Source: Geomonas ferrireducens
GTDB taxonomy: Bacteria > Desulfobacterota > Desulfuromonadia > Geobacterales > Geobacteraceae
Direction: 5' to 3'
Length of the DNA stretch: 64,000 nt
Assembly (NCBI RefSeq): GCF_004917065.1
Contig: NZ_SSYA01000003.1
Coordinates: forward strand, 332,318 to 396,317
The stretch's first letter is position 1. Each line of letters starts with the position of its first letter. The position numbers and the translations under genes were made by a program. Shown here piece after piece: positions 55,936-64,000 of this stretch. Below the pieces are notes generated by a model that saw only the letters and a list, made by a program, of their open reading frames with translations, was not told where the DNA came from and did not search any database.

Positions 55936-58359
55936 ATGACCGAAGAAACCAGCACCAGACGCAGAAAGAAGAGAGGGAATCCGGAAAGATTCCCTCTCTT
56001 TCCTTTACGGGACATCGTCATCTTCCCCCACATGGTGATCCCCCTCTTCGTGGGGCGCGAGAAGTCCGTGCTCGCCCTCGAAGCGGCCATGGCTCAAAAC
56101 GACAAGCTGATCCTTTTGGCTACCCAGAAAAACGCCCGCACCGAGGATCCCGAGCCGGGTGACATTTATACGGTGGGAACGCTGTGCCAGGTGATCCAGC
56201 TCCTGAAGCTTCCCGACGGCACCGTTAAGGTGCTCGTGGAGGGGAAAAGGCGCGGCTCCATCGTTTCCTTCAATGACAGACCCGACTATTTCGAGGTCGA
56301 CGTTGAGCCGCTTGTCGAGAAGCCGGACAACGTCACCGAGGTGGAAGCGCTCAAGCGCGGCGTGCTCGCCTCCTTCGAGAGTTACGTCGGGCTGAACGGC
56401 TCGGTTCCCTCCGAGATCCTCCAGTCCGTGCAGGGGATCGCCGATCCTTCCCGTCTAGCCGACACCATCGCTCCGCACCTGAACCTCAAGGTGGCCCAAA
56501 AGCAGGAACTCCTGGCCGCGGTGCAACCGGCCCGGCGCATGGAGCGGCTCCTCTCGCTCATGGGGGCGGAGATCGAGATCCTGCAGATCGAGAAGAAGAT
56601 CCACGCCAGGGTCAAGAAGCAGATGGAGAAGACCCAGAAGGATTACTACCTGAACGAGCAGATCCGGGCCATCCAGAAGGAACTGGGTGGGAAGGACGAG
56701 TTCAAGCAGGAGTTGAGAAACCTCGAGGCGAAGGCCGGGAAGCTCCCGCTTTCGGCCGAGGCGAAGCAGAAGGTCCAAAGCGAGATCAGGAAGCTGAAGT
56801 TCATGTCCCCCATGTCCGCCGAGGCGGCCGTGGTGCGCAACTACGTGGACTGGCTCCTCGCGCTCCCCTGGGGCAAGTTCGCCGAGGAGAGACGCGACAT
56901 CCCGGCTGCGCGCGCCTGCCTGGAGGCGGATCACTACGGCCTCGAGAAGGTCAAGGTGAGGATCCTCGAGTACCTCGCCGTCAACGCGCTCGCACCGGGG
57001 ATGAAAGGACCGATCCTCTGCCTCGTGGGACCTCCCGGCGTCGGCAAGACCTCGCTCGCGCGCTCGGTCGCCAAGGCCACGGGCCGCGATTTCGTCAAGA
57101 TCTCGCTGGGCGGGGTGCGCGACGAGGCGGAGATCCGCGGGCACCGGCGCACCTACGTCGGGGCGATGCCGGGGAGGATCATCCAGTCGCTCAAGAAGTG
57201 CGGCTCCTCGAACCCCGTGTTCCTCCTGGACGAGATCGACAAGATGAGCTCGGACTTCCGCGGCGATCCCGCCTCGGCGCTCTTGGAGGTGCTCGACCCC
57301 GAGCAGAACGCCTGCTTCAACGACCACTTCCTCGACCTCGACTACGACCTCTCGAAGGTGATGTTCATCACCACGGCCAACTCGAGCCACACCATTCCGA
57401 GGCCGCTTCTGGATCGTATGGAGGTAGTGCGGCTGGACGGCTACACCGAGCATGAAAAGCTCGCCATCGCGAGGCAGTACCTGATCCACAAGCAGGCCGA
57501 GGGCAACGGGCTTGCCGGCAAGGGGGTCGCCTTCACCGACGCGGCGCTTCTCGAGCTGATCCGGCGCTACACCCGCGAGGCCGGCGTCAGAAACCTCGAG
57601 CGCGAGATCGGCGCCGTCTGCCGCAAGATCGCCTTCTCCATCGCCGAGGGGGGAAAGCCGCGCCGCTCCGTGCAGCCCAAGCAGATCGCAACCTACCTTG
57701 GCCCCCCGCGCTACAAGTACGGTGAGGTGGGGCAGGAGGATGCGGTGGGGCTCGTGACCGGCCTCGCCTGGACAGAGGTCGGCGGCGAGCTCCTCAACAT
57801 CGAGGTGGTCGCACTCCCAGGGAAGGGTAAGCTGACCGTCACCGGAAAGCTCGGCGAGGTGATGCAGGAATCGGCTCAGGCGGCGATGACCTACGTCCGC
57901 TCTAGAGGTGAACTCCTAGGTTTTCCCAAAGACTTCTACCAACACCTCGATATCCACATCCACGTTCCTGAAGGGGCCATCCCGAAGGACGGCCCCTCGG
58001 CGGGGATCGCCATGGCGTGCGCGCTCACATCGGCCCTCACCAGGAGGCCGGTGCGCCGCGACATCGCCATGACCGGCGAGGTGACCCTTCGCGGCACCGT
58101 GCTCCCCATCGGCGGGCTCAAGGAAAAGCTCCTCGCCGCCGGACGCGGCGGTATCAAGACCGTCCTCATCCCGAAGGAGAACGAGAAGGATCTGGCCGAG
58201 GTTCCCAAAGAGATCCTTTCCGGGCTCACCGTACACCCGGTGGCACACATGGACGAGGTGCTGGGACACGCCCTGCTCGCCGCAGTAGGGCTTCCTGCAG
58301 CAACCCTGTATGGGGATCAGGCCCAAGGAGCCGGCGAGGCTCCGGTGGTGCCCCACTGA
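55936..58359 (+). CDS. lon: ATP-dependent protease Lon
   Basis: An 807-residue AAA+ protease. N-terminal LON domain [22 protein letters not shown]; Walker [12 protein letters not shown]; proteolytic Ser 688 in [15 protein letters not shown] with the partner Lys in [14 protein letters not shown]. It degrades damaged and short-lived regulatory proteins. ATG at 55936. The last gene of tig-clpP-clpX-lon. Confidence 0.97.
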   Translation: MTEETSTRRRKKRGNPERFPLFPLRDIVIFPHMVIPLFVGREKSVLALEAAMAQNDKLILLATQKNARTEDPEPGDIYTVGTLCQVIQLLKLPDGTVKVLVEGKRRGSIVSFNDRPDYFEVDVEPLVEKPDNVTEVEALKRGVLASFESYVGLNGSVPSEILQSVQGIADPSRLADTIAPHLNLKVAQKQELLAAVQPARRMERLLSLMGAEIEILQIEKKIHARVKKQMEKTQKDYYLNEQIRAIQKELGGKDEFKQELRNLEAKAGKLPLSAEAKQKVQSEIRKLKFMSPMSAEAAVVRNYVDWLLALPWGKFAEERRDIPAARACLEADHYGLEKVKVRILEYLAVNALAPGMKGPILCLVGPPGVGKTSLARSVAKATGRDFVKISLGGVRDEAEIRGHRRTYVGAMPGRIIQSLKKCGSSNPVFLLDEIDKMSSDFRGDPASALLEVLDPEQNACFNDHFLDLDYDLSKVMFITTANSSHTIPRPLLDRMEVVRLDGYTEHEKLAIARQYLIHKQAEGNGLAGKGVAFTDAALLELIRRYTREAGVRNLEREIGAVCRKIAFSIAEGGKPRRSVQPKQIATYLGPPRYKYGEVGQEDAVGLVTGLAWTEVGGELLNIEVVALPGKGKLTVTGKLGEVMQESAQAAMTYVRSRGELLGFPKDFYQHLDIHIHVPEGAIPKDGPSAGIAMACALTSALTRRPVRRDIAMTGEVTLRGTVLPIGGLKEKLLAAGRGGIKTVLIPKENEKDLAEVPKEILSGLTVHPVAHMDEVLGHALLAAVGLPAATLYGDQAQGAGEAPVVPH

Positions 58360-58378
58360 AAAAAAATTAGAAAAAAGG

Positions 58379-58408
58379 TTGACAGCCCGAAGCGGGCTCT
58401 GATATAAG
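58379..58408 (+). promoter_or_regulatory. Strong promoter for hup with upstream A tracts
   Basis: TTGACA at 58379-58384, 18-base spacer, TATAAG at 58403-58408. A-rich runs at 58358-58376 could act as an UP element. A 6-bp inverted repeat AGCCCG-AAG-CGGGCT (58384-58398) lies within the spacer. Confidence 0.7.
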
Positions 58409-58445
58409 GTGGCTTCACTTTGCGATGCATCTCTAGGAGGAACTA

Positions 58446-58721
58446 ATGAATAAAGCTGAGTTGGTAAGCGCCATTGCCGAAGAAGCACAGTTGACCAAGG
58501 TTGATGCGGACAAGGCTCTCAGCGGTATCCTCGATGCCCTGACCGACTGCCTCGCTGGTGGAGACAAAGTCACCCTGGTAGGCTTCGGCACCTTCAGCGT
58601 CGCCGAGCGCGCCGCACGTACCGGCAAGAACCCGCAGACCGGCAAGCAGATCGAAATTCCTGCTTCCTCCGCTCCGAAGTTCAAGGCTGGCAACACCCTG
58701 AAGGCCCTGGTTAACGGTTAA
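58446..58721 (+). CDS. hup: HU-type DNA-binding protein
   Basis: A 91-residue nucleoid protein: MNKAELVSAIAEEAQLTKVDADKAL and VTLVGFGTFSVAERAARTGKNPQTGKQIEIPAS, with the GFGTF signature and DNA-binding arm. Bends DNA non-specifically. ATG at 58446 follows TAGGAGGAACTA. Followed by the tRNA cluster. Confidence 0.97.
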   Translation: MNKAELVSAIAEEAQLTKVDADKALSGILDALTDCLAGGDKVTLVGFGTFSVAERAARTGKNPQTGKQIEIPASSAPKFKAGNTLKALVNG

Positions 58722-58749
58722 GCGGTTCCTTCGGGAACCTGAAGGATGC

Positions 58750-58826
58750 GGGGTTGTAGCTCAGTTGGTTAGAGTGCCAGCCTGTCACGCTGGAAGTCGC
58801 GGGTTCGAGCCCCGTCAACCCCGCCA
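58750..58826 (+). tRNA. tRNA-Asp (GTC), copy 1
   Basis: 77 bases, acceptor GGGGTTG with CAACCCC, encoded CCA, anticodon GTC in CCTGTCACGC, T loop GGTTCGAGCC. Identical to the copy at 59017. Confidence 0.97.
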
Positions 58827-58836
58827 TACAAATAAT

Positions 58837-58912
58837 GGGTGAATAGCTCAGCTGGGAGAGCGCCAGCCTTACAAGCTGGATGTCGGGGGTTCGATCCCCT
58901 CTTCACCCACCA
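58837..58912 (+). tRNA. tRNA-Val (TAC)
   Basis: 76 bases, acceptor GGGTGAA with TTCACCC, encoded CCA, anticodon TAC in CCTTACAAGC, T loop GGTTCGATCC. Ten bases after the first tRNA-Asp. Confidence 0.97.
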
Positions 58913-58922
58913 TTAGAAACAC

Positions 58923-58993
58923 CGTTCAACGTTTAACGTTCAACGTTTCCGACTAACACGTTACGTCCTTGGTTCAAACGCTGAACGTTGAAC
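58923..58993. repeat. GTTCAAC heptamer element, copy 3 (degenerate)
   Basis: Left arm 58923-58948 of GTTCAAC units; a shorter right arm 58976-58993 matches with two mismatches in 18. It separates tRNA-Val from the second tRNA-Asp. Confidence 0.75.
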
Positions 58994-59016
58994 CGACGCT
59001 AACGGGTTCACAAGTT

Positions 59017-59093
59017 GGGGTTGTAGCTCAGTTGGTTAGAGTGCCAGCCTGTCACGCTGGAAGTCGCGGGTTCGAGCCCCGTCAACCCCGCCA
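59017..59093 (+). tRNA. tRNA-Asp (GTC), copy 2
   Basis: Identical in all 77 bases to the copy at 58750, including encoded CCA and the following ATA. Confidence 0.97.
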
Positions 59094-59098
59094 TACGA

Positions 59099-59134
59099 GG
59101 AAAGGCCGCCATGCAAGGCGGCCTTTCCTTTTTT
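59099..59134 (+). terminator. Terminator of the tRNA cluster
   Basis: Perfect 12-bp stem (59099-59110 with 59117-59128), six-base loop, then six T. Five bases after the last tRNA. Confidence 0.93.
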
Positions 59135-59181
59135 CGTTCTGGTCACCGGTCGCGACACCCGGCCCTTACTTTCCCTTTAGC

Positions 59182-59209
59182 TTGACTTGGCGCCGCTAAA
59201 TCGTATATC
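59182..59209 (+). promoter_or_regulatory. Promoter for the polyprenol-phosphate glycosyltransferase gene
   Basis: TTGACT at 59182-59187, 16-base spacer, TATATC at 59204-59209. Confidence 0.5.
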
Positions 59210-59304
59210 CTCTGCGAAGCTCTTGTTTCGGGTGTATTTGCCGGCGAACCGGCCATGATATTGCGGTCTTAGCGTATTTATTGCGAACAAAAGGCGATCC
59301 CCCC

Positions 59305-60045
59305 TTGAAACCCATCAAGCCCATCGTGGTAATCCCCACCTACAACGAAAGAGACAACCTGGAAAAGCTGGCGCGGGAGCTCCTCGCGCTCGACCCGGCC
59401 GTGGAGCTTCTGATCGTGGACGACGCCTCCCCGGACGGCACCGGTGAGCTGGCAGACCGGCTCGGGGCCGAGACCGGACGGGTTTCGGTGATGCATCGAA
59501 GCGGCAAGCTGGGGCTCGGTTCCGCCTACCGCGAGGGTTTCGCCCGGGCTCTTGATATGGGGGCCGACCTCGTGGTGCAGATGGACGCCGATTTCTCCCA
59601 CGATCCCGCCATGATCCCGTATTTCTTCGAAGAGGCCCGGCAGGCCGACCTGGTCATCGGTTCGCGCTATCTGAACGGCGTGAGCGTGGTAAACTGGCCG
59701 CTGCGCCGCCTCATGCTGAGCTACTTCGCCAGTGTCTACACCCGGGTGATAACCGGGCTCACCATCTCCGACTGCACGAGCGGTTTCAAGTGTTTCCGGG
59801 CCGACACCCTAAGGGCGATCGATCTCTCCAGCATACGTTCCGACGGCTACTCGTTCCAGATCGAGATGAACTACCGCTGCAAGGAAAAGGGTTTCCGCAT
59901 CAGCGAAATACCCATCATCTTCATAGACCGGCACGCCGGAACCTCCAAGATGTCCAAGCGCATCGTCCGCGAGGCGGTGGTGATGGTATGGAAGCTGAAA
60001 CTCGGCACGCTGCTGCGCAAACTGCTGCCGTGGGGGAGGGGATAA
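59305..60045 (+). CDS. Polyprenol-phosphate mannosyltransferase-like GT2 enzyme
   Basis: About 246 residues. It has the GT2 motifs IPTYNERDNL, IVDDASPDGTG and QMDADFSHDP, then GSRYLNGVSVVNWPLRR and CTSGFKCFRADTL. This matches dolichol/polyprenol-phosphate mannose synthases without membrane helices. It moves a hexose from a nucleotide sugar onto a polyprenyl phosphate, giving a donor for GT-C enzymes. The start is uncertain: TTG at 59305 has an AAAAGG site upstream; a TTG at 59281 is possible. Followed by a small membrane protein that begins on its last base. Confidence 0.87.
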   Translation: MKPIKPIVVIPTYNERDNLEKLARELLALDPAVELLIVDDASPDGTGELADRLGAETGRVSVMHRSGKLGLGSAYREGFARALDMGADLVVQMDADFSHDPAMIPYFFEEARQADLVIGSRYLNGVSVVNWPLRRLMLSYFASVYTRVITGLTISDCTSGFKCFRADTLRAIDLSSIRSDGYSFQIEMNYRCKEKGFRISEIPIIFIDRHAGTSKMSKRIVREAVVMVWKLKLGTLLRKLLPWGRG

Positions 60046-60230
60046 TGTCCTCGTCTTTTTGGTCTGCGCTCTGCCTGGCCGGGCTTTGGGGCGGAATCTT
60101 CTGCACCATCCTCCTGATTCTCAAGGCGTTCCCCGCCCGGGACCGCTTTGACGGGCGCTCGGCGTTGCAGTGGGGTGGGGCTGGACTCGTCTGCTTCGCG
60201 ATCTGGATACTCGGCATGACCCAGGCGTGA
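60045..60230 (+). CDS. 61-residue membrane protein
   Basis: ATG at 60045 shares a base with the preceding stop (TAATG) and follows GGAGGGG. The peptide has two hydrophobic helices (FWSALCLAGLWGGIFCTILLILKAF and WGGAGLVCFAIWILGM). Coupled to the glycosyltransferase, it may anchor it or act in the same pathway. No family recognised. Confidence 0.75.
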   Translation: MSSSFWSALCLAGLWGGIFCTILLILKAFPARDRFDGRSALQWGGAGLVCFAIWILGMTQA

Positions 60231-60303
60231 CGCCGTTGTAGACGGAATCACTCCCTGTTTTACTGTTTTAATTCTCTCTTAATTGTGATAGTGATATTGG
60301 CTT

Positions 60304-61509
60304 ATGCCCATATATACCTGCAAAATAGGCTCCTCTGACGGCAGGATTCTGGTCAAGGAGCTTGATTCGGTCAACGCCAACCTGCTAAGGCAGAGTCTGG
60401 AAGAGCAGGGTTACGTCGTATTCGAGGTGCGCAAGAAGCCGTTCCAGTTCCTGCTTGAGTCCGGCATCGGTCGCAGGAAGATCGGCAGCAAGGAACTCCT
60501 GCTCTTCAACCAGGAGTTCCTGGTGCTGCTCAAGGCGGGGCTTCCCATCATACAGGCGCTCGATACCATCCTCGAGTCGGGCACCGGTAAGCTGAACGAG
60601 ATCCTCGGCGCCGTGCGCGAGGACATCAAGGGGGGGCTCGCGCTCTCCGCAGCGCTGGAGAAATACCCGAGGATATTCCCGCAACTCTACATCGCCTCGA
60701 TCCGCGCCGGCGAGCGCACCGGTGACCTGCCACAGACCATCCGGCGCTACATCGCCTTCCTGAAGAGGACCGAGGGGTTCCGCGGGAAGATCATAAGCTC
60801 GCTTTTCTATCCGGCGATCCTGATTTCCGTTGCCGTGATCGCCATCGCCCTGCTCCTTGTTTACGTGGTCCCGACCTTCAGCCAGATCTACGCTGACTCG
60901 GGCAACGCCCTCCCGGTGCCGACGCAGATGCTGATCAACTCTACTAAAGCGCTGCGCCACTATCTACCCGTGTTCATCGGCATGGTCGCGGTAGGTGCGG
61001 TGCTGTTTCGGCGCTGGAAGGAAACCGAGGCTGGACGCTACCGGGTGGATGCGATAAAGATCAAGACGCCCTTCGTGGGGGGCATCGCCATTCGTTACGC
61101 GCTGGCGGGATTCACGAGGACCCTTGCCACCGTGCTCGGCTCCGGGATCCCGGTGGTCGAGGCGATGCGCATGTCGGTCGGCACCCTGAACAACAAGGTG
61201 CTGGAGCGCGGCCTGTTGATGGCGGTGCACCGCGTCGAGGAGGGGAGTAAGCTCTCCACAGCACTTGAAAACATGAAACTGCTTCCGCCGCTGGCGCTAC
61301 GCATGCTGACTGTCGGCGAAACTACCGGCGCACTGGAGGAGATGTTGGGCGACATCTCGGACTACTTTGAGGATGAGATCGAGCGTAACCTCCACGTTTT
61401 GAGCACCGCCATCGAGCCCGCCATCATGATCGTCATGGGCGTCGTCATAGGCACCATCATCATCACCATGTACCTGCCGATCTTCAAGATCGCCAGTACC
61501 GTAGGCTAG
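60304..61509 (+). CDS. gspF: Type II secretion/type IV pilus inner-membrane platform protein (GspF/PilC)
   Basis: A 401-residue protein with two GspF domains, each followed by hydrophobic helices. Recognisable parts: LLLFNQEFLVLLKAGLPIIQALD, IASIRAGERTGDLPQTIRR, and in the second half GFTRTLATVLGSGIPVVEAM and MLTVGETTGALEEML. It is the platform that couples the ATPase to pseudopilus growth. It is followed by the ATPase gene seven bases later. Whether the system is type II secretion or a pilus cannot be decided here; gspAB near the left edge favour secretion. Confidence 0.92.
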   Translation: MPIYTCKIGSSDGRILVKELDSVNANLLRQSLEEQGYVVFEVRKKPFQFLLESGIGRRKIGSKELLLFNQEFLVLLKAGLPIIQALDTILESGTGKLNEILGAVREDIKGGLALSAALEKYPRIFPQLYIASIRAGERTGDLPQTIRRYIAFLKRTEGFRGKIISSLFYPAILISVAVIAIALLLVYVVPTFSQIYADSGNALPVPTQMLINSTKALRHYLPVFIGMVAVGAVLFRRWKETEAGRYRVDAIKIKTPFVGGIAIRYALAGFTRTLATVLGSGIPVVEAMRMSVGTLNNKVLERGLLMAVHRVEEGSKLSTALENMKLLPPLALRMLTVGETTGALEEMLGDISDYFEDEIERNLHVLSTAIEPAIMIVMGVVIGTIIITMYLPIFKIASTVG

Positions 61510-61516
61510 AGGGACC

Positions 61517-63238
61517 ATGCTGAAGCCGTTCAAGAGACAGAGGCTCGGTGACATCCTCGTGGAGCGGGGAGACCTGACCAAGGACCAGTTGGCGTACGCT
61601 CTGGACAAGCAGCAGTCCACCAAAGAGCGCTTGGGGGCCATATGCCTTGCCGACGGCCTTATCAGCGACACGGTTCTCGGGCGGGCACTGGCCGAGCAGT
61701 TTGGCCTTGAGTTCGTCGATCTCAAGGGGGTTCGCCCGGACGAGTCGCTCTTCAACGTCGTCCCCCCCGAGGTGATGTTCCGCTATCACTTCGTTCCCCT
61801 TGAAATGGAGGGCGATCTCCTCGTCGTCGCCATCTCCGATCCGACCGCGGTGCTGCAACTGGACGAGATGGCGCTGCTTCTGGAGCGCCCCTTGAGCTTT
61901 CGGGTCGCCGCGGACTCCGAGATCACCTACCTCCTGAAGCGGGGTGAGGGGACGAGCCGTGTCCTGAAGGAAGTCTCCGAGGACTTCATGCTCCAGCTCG
62001 TCACCGAGACTGACAAGGGGGAGGAGATCCTCTCCGTCGAGAATGTCTCGGCCGACACGAGCCCCATCATCAAGCTGGTCAACTCCACCATCCTCGATGC
62101 GCTCACCCGGCGCGCCTCCGACATCCATATCGAGACCGCCCAGGAAGGGGTGATCATCAAGTACCGCATCGACGGCGTGCTCTACAAGGCGACCGACCCG
62201 ATCGACAACCACTTCCAGGGACCGCTCATCTCCAGGCTCAAGGTCATGAGCGAACTGGACATCTCGGAGCGGCGCATCCCGCAGGACGGCAGGTTCAAGG
62301 TGAGGATCGGCGCCAAGTCGATCGACTTCCGTGTTTCCATCATGCCCAGCGCCTTCGGCGAGGACGCCGTCATCCGTATCCTCGACAAGGAGAGCATCGC
62401 AAGCGACCTCCGGGGGCTCACCCTCGAGACCCTCGGCATGGCCTCCCACGAGATCAAGCGCTTCAGGAAGATGATCAAGGAGCCCTACGGCATGGTGCTC
62501 GTTACCGGCCCTACCGGCAGCGGCAAGACCACTACCCTCTACGGCGCGCTCACCGAGATCCATACCGGCCTCGAAAAGATCATCACCATCGAGGACCCGG
62601 TCGAGTATGTCCTTTCCGGCATCACGCAGATCCCGGTGAACGAGAAGAAGGGGCTCACCTTCGCCCGCGGCCTGCGCTCCGTTTTGCGCCACGACCCCGA
62701 TAAGATCATGGTCGGTGAGATCCGCGATTCGGAGACGGCCCAGATCGCGGTGCAGTCCGCCCTCACCGGTCACCTCGTGTTCACCACTGTGCACGCGAAC
62801 AACGTCTTCGACGTCATCGGCCGCTTCACCCACATGGGTATCGACCCCTATAACTTCGTCGCCTGTCTGAACTGCGTCATGGCGCAGCGCCTGGTCAGGA
62901 AGATCTGCCCGGCGTGCAAGAACGCCGTGGTGCACACTGACGATGAGCTGCGCGAGTCGGCCATCGATCCCGAGCGCACCCGCGGTCTTACCCTCTACGA
63001 GGCGCGTGGGTGCGACGACTGCAACGGAACCGGATACCGGGGACGTTCCGCCATCGTGGAGCTGCTGGACTTAAACGACGAGATCCGTGAGCTGATCATC
63101 TCGAAGGCGCCGGCCGCCGCGCTGAAAAAGGCCGCCAAGGCAGCCGGGACCATGTTTCTGAGGGAATCCGCGGTGGCCAAGGTGCTGGCCGGGGAGACGA
63201 CCCTCAAAGAGATTAACCGTGTCACCTTTGTGGAGTAG
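61517..63238 (+). CDS. gspE: Type II secretion/type IV pilus assembly ATPase (GspE/PilB)
   Basis: A 573-residue ATPase. The N-terminal MshEN domain (LGDILVERGDLTKDQLAYALDKQ) is followed by the ATPase core: Walker [10 protein letters not shown] at 331-339, an Asp box with ITIEDPVEYVL, HVFTTVHANNV-like His box, and a zinc site CPACKN with CDDCNGTGYRGR. It drives pseudopilus or pilus extension. ATG at 61517 follows TAGAGGGACC. Partner of gspF. Confidence 0.95.
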   Translation: MLKPFKRQRLGDILVERGDLTKDQLAYALDKQQSTKERLGAICLADGLISDTVLGRALAEQFGLEFVDLKGVRPDESLFNVVPPEVMFRYHFVPLEMEGDLLVVAISDPTAVLQLDEMALLLERPLSFRVAADSEITYLLKRGEGTSRVLKEVSEDFMLQLVTETDKGEEILSVENVSADTSPIIKLVNSTILDALTRRASDIHIETAQEGVIIKYRIDGVLYKATDPIDNHFQGPLISRLKVMSELDISERRIPQDGRFKVRIGAKSIDFRVSIMPSAFGEDAVIRILDKESIASDLRGLTLETLGMASHEIKRFRKMIKEPYGMVLVTGPTGSGKTTTLYGALTEIHTGLEKIITIEDPVEYVLSGITQIPVNEKKGLTFARGLRSVLRHDPDKIMVGEIRDSETAQIAVQSALTGHLVFTTVHANNVFDVIGRFTHMGIDPYNFVACLNCVMAQRLVRKICPACKNAVVHTDDELRESAIDPERTRGLTLYEARGCDDCNGTGYRGRSAIVELLDLNDEIRELIISKAPAAALKKAAKAAGTMFLRESAVAKVLAGETTLKEINRVTFVE

Positions 63239-63247
63239 GTGCCTGAT

Positions 63248-64000
63248 ATGCTAATGTCCAGCAAAAGTCTCGGGCTTGAGCTCTCCCCCGCCGGGTTCAG
63301 CTTTGCTCTTGCGAGCGGTGGGAAACTCCCCCGCGTGGAGGCGGGGATCTCCCTGCCGTTTGCGCCGGGGATGCTGACCCTGTCCCGCCGCGAGCCCAAC
63401 ATCACCGACGCCAAGGGGTTCGTGGCCCAGTTGAAAGAGGCCCACCTGCGCCTGCTCACCAGGGAGCGCGCCGTGAACGTCTCACTCCCCGACGCCGTCG
63501 GCCGCGTGGTGCTCCTTGAACTTGAGGCGCGCTTCAGGAGCCGCGAGGAGGGACTGGACGTGATCCGCTGGAAGCTCAAAAAGAGCCTCCCTTTCGACGT
63601 CGGCTCAGTCCAGCTTGACTACCAGATTCTGGAGGAGAAGGAGAACGGCGCCGTTTCTCTCCTGGTCTCCCTGATCTCGCGTCCGGTGGTGACCCAGTAC
63701 GAGGAGCTGCTCGTGGAAGCGGGGCTCGAGCCCAAGCTGATCGACTTCACCTCCTTCAACCTCTACCGTCTCTTTACCCCGCGCCTGGACCTCGCCGAAG
63801 ACGGTGCCTTCGTTTCCTACTACGAAGGGACCATGACGGTGCTGATCTTCAACGGCGGCGTGCTGAACTTCTACCGCAGCAAGGACGCGGCCGGGGAGGT
63901 GCAGCACCTGTTTCGCGAGGTGAACAGCTCTTTCCTGGTTTACGGGGACCAATTCCCCGGACAGGCGGTGAGCGAGGTCTTCTGCATGGCATCCCCAGGG
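63248..64000 (+). CDS. pilM: PilM-like assembly protein, 3' end outside the window
   Basis: The frame is open from ATG 63248 to the window end (251 codons). It opens MLMSSKSLGLELSPAGFSFALASGG and has RWKLKKSLPFDVGSVQLDYQ and EAGLEPKLIDFTSFNLYRLF, the pattern of PilM/MshI/GspL actin-like proteins, which link the inner-membrane platform to the PilN/PilO or GspM components. It begins nine bases after gspE. The weak ribosome-binding site and the second Met at codon 3 leave the exact start open. Confidence 0.85.
   Translation, partial: MLMSSKSLGLELSPAGFSFALASGGKLPRVEAGISLPFAPGMLTLSRREPNITDAKGFVAQLKEAHLRLLTRERAVNVSLPDAVGRVVLLELEARFRSREEGLDVIRWKLKKSLPFDVGSVQLDYQILEEKENGAVSLLVSLISRPVVTQYEELLVEAGLEPKLIDFTSFNLYRLFTPRLDLAEDGAFVSYYEGTMTVLIFNGGVLNFYRSKDAAGEVQHLFREVNSSFLVYGDQFPGQAVSEVFCMASPG

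Overview
The window is bacterial, GC-rich and densely coded. It reads like the chromosome of a member of the Geobacteraceae (Desulfuromonadia; Geobacter/Geomonas/Citrifermentans type). The reasons are a citramalate synthase next to aspartate kinase, a cbb3 oxidase plus cytochrome bd in an otherwise anaerobic gene set, a class I hybrid cluster protein, bacteriohemerythrin, many c-type haem motifs, and intergenic GTTCAAC heptamer repeats of a kind common in that group. This placement is inference from gene content and not from an alignment. No insertion sequence, prophage, CRISPR array or rRNA was seen.

Layout. 1-8.5 kb: 3' end of a large VCBS/RTX secreted protein, gspAB of a type II secretion system, a lipoprotein, a racemase-family protein, a YefM-YoeB toxin-antitoxin pair, and MFS and LysE exporters. 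8.7-17 kb: a membrane GT-C-like/TPR protein, an iron-sulfur winged-helix protein, a large hybrid histidine kinase and a REC-GGDEF diguanylate cyclase translationally coupled to it. 17-26 kb (minus strand): one long operon ccoN-ccoO-ccoQ-ccoP-ccoG-fixH-ccoI-ccoS-safE-cobO encoding cbb3 oxidase, its copper and cofactor assembly factors and a corrinoid adenosyltransferase. 26-33 kb: a nitrosative and oxidative stress island with hcp, norCB, ric, bacteriohemerythrin and two small unannotated proteins. 33-36.4 kb: a DUF4160/DUF2442 pair, a YibQ-type polysaccharide deacetylase-like protein and an orphan ParA-like ATPase. 36.5-49 kb (plus strand): housekeeping runs xseA, xseB-ispA-dxs-peptidase, acpS-nnr-CBS-tsaE, lysC, and cimA-HhH protein. 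49-52.4 kb: zinc-ribbon protein, Rrf2 regulator, cydAB. 52.7-58.7 kb: tig-clpP-clpX-lon and hup. 58.7-59.1 kb: tRNA-Asp, tRNA-Val, tRNA-Asp. 59.3-64 kb: polyprenol-phosphate sugar transferase, then gspF/pilC-like, gspE/pilB-like and a PilM-like gene cut by the window end.

How it fits together. Two oxygen reductases (cbb3 and bd) and the NO-handling set (NorCB, Hcp, Ric, bacteriohemerythrin) suggest an anaerobe equipped for transient oxygen and nitric oxide. The unusual point is haem architecture. CcoO carries an additional C-terminal cytochrome c domain while CcoP keeps only one haem site, and NorC also carries an additional cytochrome c domain. Both terminal reductases therefore have a rearranged electron-entry arm. 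Small Cys-rich or membrane microproteins beside hcp and ric, a TMTC-like TPR protein, a HCCxCCC iron-sulfur winged-helix protein, and a family of 26-bp-armed GTTCAAC inverted repeats are the other less ordinary items.
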